Positions 51,160 to 53,424 of a DNA stretch of 53,424 bases are shown piece after piece (the stretch's first letter is position 1; every line of letters starts with the position of its first letter). The notes beneath the pieces are model-generated. The model was not told the DNA's origin. It was given only the letters and a program-made list of their open reading frames with translations, and searched no databases. The DNA comes from Longimicrobiales bacterium (GTDB taxonomy: Bacteria; Gemmatimonadota; Gemmatimonadetes; Longimicrobiales; RSA9), in assembly GCA_035461765.1 (NCBI GenBank), contig DATHUY010000052.1:1-53424 (forward strand), in the 5' to 3' direction. Made by a program: the position numbers and the translations under genes.

Positions 51160-52737
51160 TCATCGCGACTCGACGTTCTCGAATGCGACCTGCCGCTCGT
51201 CCGCGACCATTGTCACGCGAAACCGGTAGGCCTCGTTCAGGTCCTCGCGGCCGCTGTGCGTGAAGACGAGGACCCGCTCGCCATCGGTCCGGATGTGGAT
51301 GATGCCGAAGTTGGTACGCTCGAAGCCGAAGAAGGAGCCGGCCGGACCCTCGGCCTTCGGCTTACCGGCGAACAGCTTCCGCAGCTGCTCGCCGGTGAAC
51401 GTCTCGTCCTTCCGCTGCCTGAAGAAAGCCGCCAGATCCTCGCGGCTATGGCAGTCGCGACGGACTGTGAAGAACGCAGCGAGCTCGGTGACGAGTACGA
51501 TCCCGGTCCGGTCGCGCATGCACTTGCCGAGCGCAGCCATCAGCGTCGCGCGCGGGTGCACGTACTCCTTCATTGCGTTCTCATCGCCCGACGACACGAT
51601 GGCGACCACCGGGCGCATCGCTTCGAGCGCGCGGAAATCGAAGTCGGAGGAGCCGTGGTGCGGCGCCTTCACGATCTCCGCTTCGAGCTGCGCCGGCGTG
51701 AGGTGGTCCAGCATCCGGTCCATCGACTCCTGATTCAGGTCCCCCGTGAACCCGAAGCGCACGTTGCCGAACGTGAGCCGGAACGCGATCGAATGCCCGT
51801 TGATGGTGTGCGACGCGGACGGGTCGCCGCCGCCCGTCGCGGCGCCCAGATGCGGCTCCGGCGACTTGCTCGCCTCGTGGAAGTACGGCAGCGCGGGGAC
51901 CATCGCTCCGCTCTCCGGGTCCTCGACGTCGGTCGTGAAGGGACCCTGGAGCTCCACCTCGATCCCCTCGTCATGCAGGAAGTCGAAGATCTCCGCGGCG
52001 TCCATCCCGAATGCGACGCGGCGCACGTCGATCGGACCCCGCGTCTCCCAGTGGTCCAGCGACTTCCGCCACCGCTTGAACGGCTCGTTCGCCATGTCCT
52101 CGTCGGCGTCGCGCGGGTCGTCGTACAGGTCGAGGGCCAGCAGCTCGTCGCCGACCTCCATTGAACGACCGAACTTGTCCTCGTCCCTGATGCGCTTGCG
52201 CTGCGCGTCCTTGGTGGGACGAGTCACGAGCCCGCTGTGGCAGACTCGCCGCGGATGGATGAACAGCCGCTTGCGCGCGGCGATGCTCGAATCGGTCTCC
52301 GACCGGACGATGTCGTTAAGCCCGTCATAGTGGTCCGCATCGCCGTGCGTGACCACGATCGCAGCCACCTCCAGCGGCTCGGCGGCGCTGCCCTGCCGGT
52401 AGCGGAAACGAGCAGCCGCATGGCGCGCGAAGAGCTGGTTGTCGCCGCCGTCCACGAACATTATGCGACCCGCCGGCGTCTCGATGATCATGCCATCCCC
52501 CTGCTGCACGTCGATCATCGAGAAGCGCAGGACACCCTCGTCGCGGACGCGGGGCGAACCCCTGATGAAGCCAACATCCGCGCCTTCCCACCGTTCGACC
52601 AGCCGGACCTCCGTCCAGCCGTCCTGCTCTCCCAGCACGTCGACCCGGTCGCCGAACGCCAGCACCGTCTTGCGGCGCGACTTCGCGCTCCGTTCGGCCC
52701 GGACCACCACCAGGTCCTCGTCAATGTAGGTAGCCAT
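51160..52737 (-). CDS. ComEC-type metallo-beta-lactamase-fold hydrolase with N-terminal SH3-like domain
   Basis: Protein of 525 residues without signal peptide. About residues 1-65 look SH3-like (KTVLAFGDRVDVLGEQDGWTE). The MBL fold begins near 70 (FSMIDVQQGDGMII, VDGGDNQ). Metal motifs are THGDADHYDG (H131, D133, D135, H136; the HxDxDH form usual in ComEC/Rec2 C-terminal domains), GFTGDLNQ and KAPHHGSSD. All expected metal ligands appear present. It is free of the ComEC membrane channel, so nucleic-acid or phosphodiester hydrolysis is plausible but unproven. The start is at ATG 52737. It lies upstream of the protein-glutaminase-like gene on the same strand. Confidence 0.85.
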   Translation of the reverse strand: MATYIDEDLVVVRAERSAKSRRKTVLAFGDRVDVLGEQDGWTEVRLVERWEGADVGFIRGSPRVRDEGVLRFSMIDVQQGDGMIIETPAGRIMFVDGGDNQLFARHAAARFRYRQGSAAEPLEVAAIVVTHGDADHYDGLNDIVRSETDSSIAARKRLFIHPRRVCHSGLVTRPTKDAQRKRIRDEDKFGRSMEVGDELLALDLYDDPRDADEDMANEPFKRWRKSLDHWETRGPIDVRRVAFGMDAAEIFDFLHDEGIEVELQGPFTTDVEDPESGAMVPALPYFHEASKSPEPHLGAATGGGDPSASHTINGHSIAFRLTFGNVRFGFTGDLNQESMDRMLDHLTPAQLEAEIVKAPHHGSSDFDFRALEAMRPVVAIVSSGDENAMKEYVHPRATLMAALGKCMRDRTGIVLVTELAAFFTVRRDCHSREDLAAFFRQRKDETFTGEQLRKLFAGKPKAEGPAGSFFGFERTNFGIIHIRTDGERVLVFTHSGREDLNEAYRFRVTMVADERQVAFENVESR

Positions 52738-52858
52738 CGCTGGAGCTCCTGATCAGCAGTATGCGACGATCCCGGCGAACTTCCGGGTCGCGCGAAGACC
52801 ACGCGCCGCCGTCAAGCGTCGCGCAGTGCATCCCGAAGTCTGGCGCCTCTTGAAGGCA

Positions 52859-53158
52859 TCACCACGCCAGCTGAAGCCGAAGCGTGGCGTACATGAAGTC
52901 GGTCGGCTCGGAACGGTACTCGCGCCCGCGCCACGTGAGCTCATACTCCATGCACCGCAGTCTGGAGCTCCTCGCCGAAGGCCGGCGGACCCACAATGCC
53001 GATCTGGACACGGAAGGTTGTGACGGCTCGCGGATCGATACGACTTGTCTCGATGGATGTGTGAAGCCAAACAGCATGGGGACGTTCGTGGCCTGGCCAT
53101 GCAATGGTGTCGCTGCAACGACCAGCAGAACCGGCAGCAGCACGCGGGTGGCAATCAT
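52859..53158 (-). pseudogene. Frameshifted small exported protein (possible beta-barrel remnant)
   Basis: ATG 53158 opens a clear signal peptide (MIATRVLLPVLLVVAATPL, then HGQ) followed by NVPMLFGF. The most protein-like continuation, IETSRIDPRAVTTFRVQIGI and then VGPPAFGEEL, is in another frame; the last part, MEYELTWRGREY ... DFMYATLRLQLAW, returns to the first frame and ends in an aromatic residue like an outer-membrane strand. Two compensating shifts would join them. It could be a pseudogene, a remnant with the middle deleted, or sequencing error. Confidence 0.5.
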
Positions 53159-53216
53159 TACATAATGTCTACACGCGCTTGTGGTCCTGATCACGCAATC
53201 CGGCAGCGGGGCTTCG

Positions 53217-53424
53217 TCAGCGATTCACCCGTCGTGAAAGCACGTGAGTTCGATAGAGACGCTTCCACATGTCGTCTTCCATCAGTCCCAGGCTCATCAC
53301 GACGAACGTGAATGAGGGACAGTGGAGTTCCCCCTTCCCGAATGCAAAACGCCTGTCCACGACACCAGATTCGTTCGGCAGGTGGTATTCGAAGAAGATC
53401 AGAAACCCCACGCCGTTTCGCTCG
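53217..53424 (-). CDS. Partial gene at the right edge, product unknown
   Basis: A minus-strand open frame enters from beyond the window end and stops at 53217. It encodes at least 68 residues, including GFLIFFEYHLPNESG, then FAFGKGELHCPSF and FVVMSLGLMEDDMWKRLYRT. The sequence is plausible protein but too short to place in a family, and its start lies outside the window. Confidence 0.45.
   Translation of the reverse strand, partial: ERNGVGFLIFFEYHLPNESGVVDRRFAFGKGELHCPSFTFVVMSLGLMEDDMWKRLYRTHVLSRRVNR

Overview
The window is about 53 kb of high-GC chromosomal DNA. It most likely comes from a member of the Gemmatimonadota or a closely similar soil lineage. This is inferred from gene content, not from a marker gene: many secreted beta-propeller proteins (sortilin-like, sialidase-like and 6-bladed), an S9D glutamyl-endopeptidase-like enzyme, a carboxypeptidase-regulatory/TonB receptor, a stand-alone TonB plug lipoprotein, a membrane-bound SARP/BTAD-TPR regulator, a membrane Ser/Thr kinase, and very many lipoproteins with recognisable lipoboxes. 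I see no rRNA, tRNA, CRISPR array, integrase or transposase.

Region 1 (1-25.3 kb) is ordinary envelope and housekeeping content with well-marked starts and terminators. It holds a sortilin-type propeller protein, an M23 endopeptidase, a Pal lipoprotein, a small hydrophilic protein, an S9D peptidase, a SigR/RsrA-type sigma/anti-sigma pair, a TonB receptor with an unusual helical tail, a VanX-type dipeptidase, a GntR regulator, a menC-like enolase, a sialidase-like lipoprotein, a small beta-barrel, a TPR protein, an MFS exporter, a DUF5715-LysM protein, a YciE-type ferritin-like protein and a CE4 deacetylase lipoprotein. Five of these (M23, Pal, VanX, DUF5715-LysM, CE4) touch peptidoglycan. Two dispersed repeat families lie between genes: a 158-bp element with 33-bp inverted ends (5894-6051), and a GATCGGGA-rich repeat that forms a 100-nt hairpin at 19037-19136.

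Region 2 (25.3-25.9 kb) is a 676-bp non-coding patch. It contains an eight-unit degenerate tandem array, three evenly spaced copies of ATGGAGGATTG, and a C-rich tract directly upstream of an NDH-2-like dehydrogenase. That gene is followed by a DUF456 membrane protein and a divergent HxlR regulator/SRPBCC pair with a palindromic intergenic region.

Region 3 (29-47.4 kb) is almost entirely on the minus strand. It is a run of lipoproteins, small membrane proteins and poorly characterised genes around a membrane-anchored Ser/Thr kinase, a SGNH hydrolase, a GNAT acetyltransferase, a methyltransferase, a sulfatase-fold membrane enzyme, a DUF4126 protein and a BTAD-TPR regulator. A truncated, frameshifted VOC (glyoxalase-fold) gene sits upstream of the methyltransferase. 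Several neighbours overlap by GTGA, which suggests short co-transcribed units.

Region 4 (47.5-53.4 kb) has an Ig-like/cupredoxin-like lipoprotein, a DoxX-like membrane protein, and an adjacent pair that is the most interesting part of the window: a protein-glutaminase-like Cys-His-Asp protein with an extreme Trp/Pro-rich linker and no signal peptide, next to a ComEC-type metallo-beta-lactamase-fold hydrolase. The right edge holds a frameshifted small exported protein and a partial gene.
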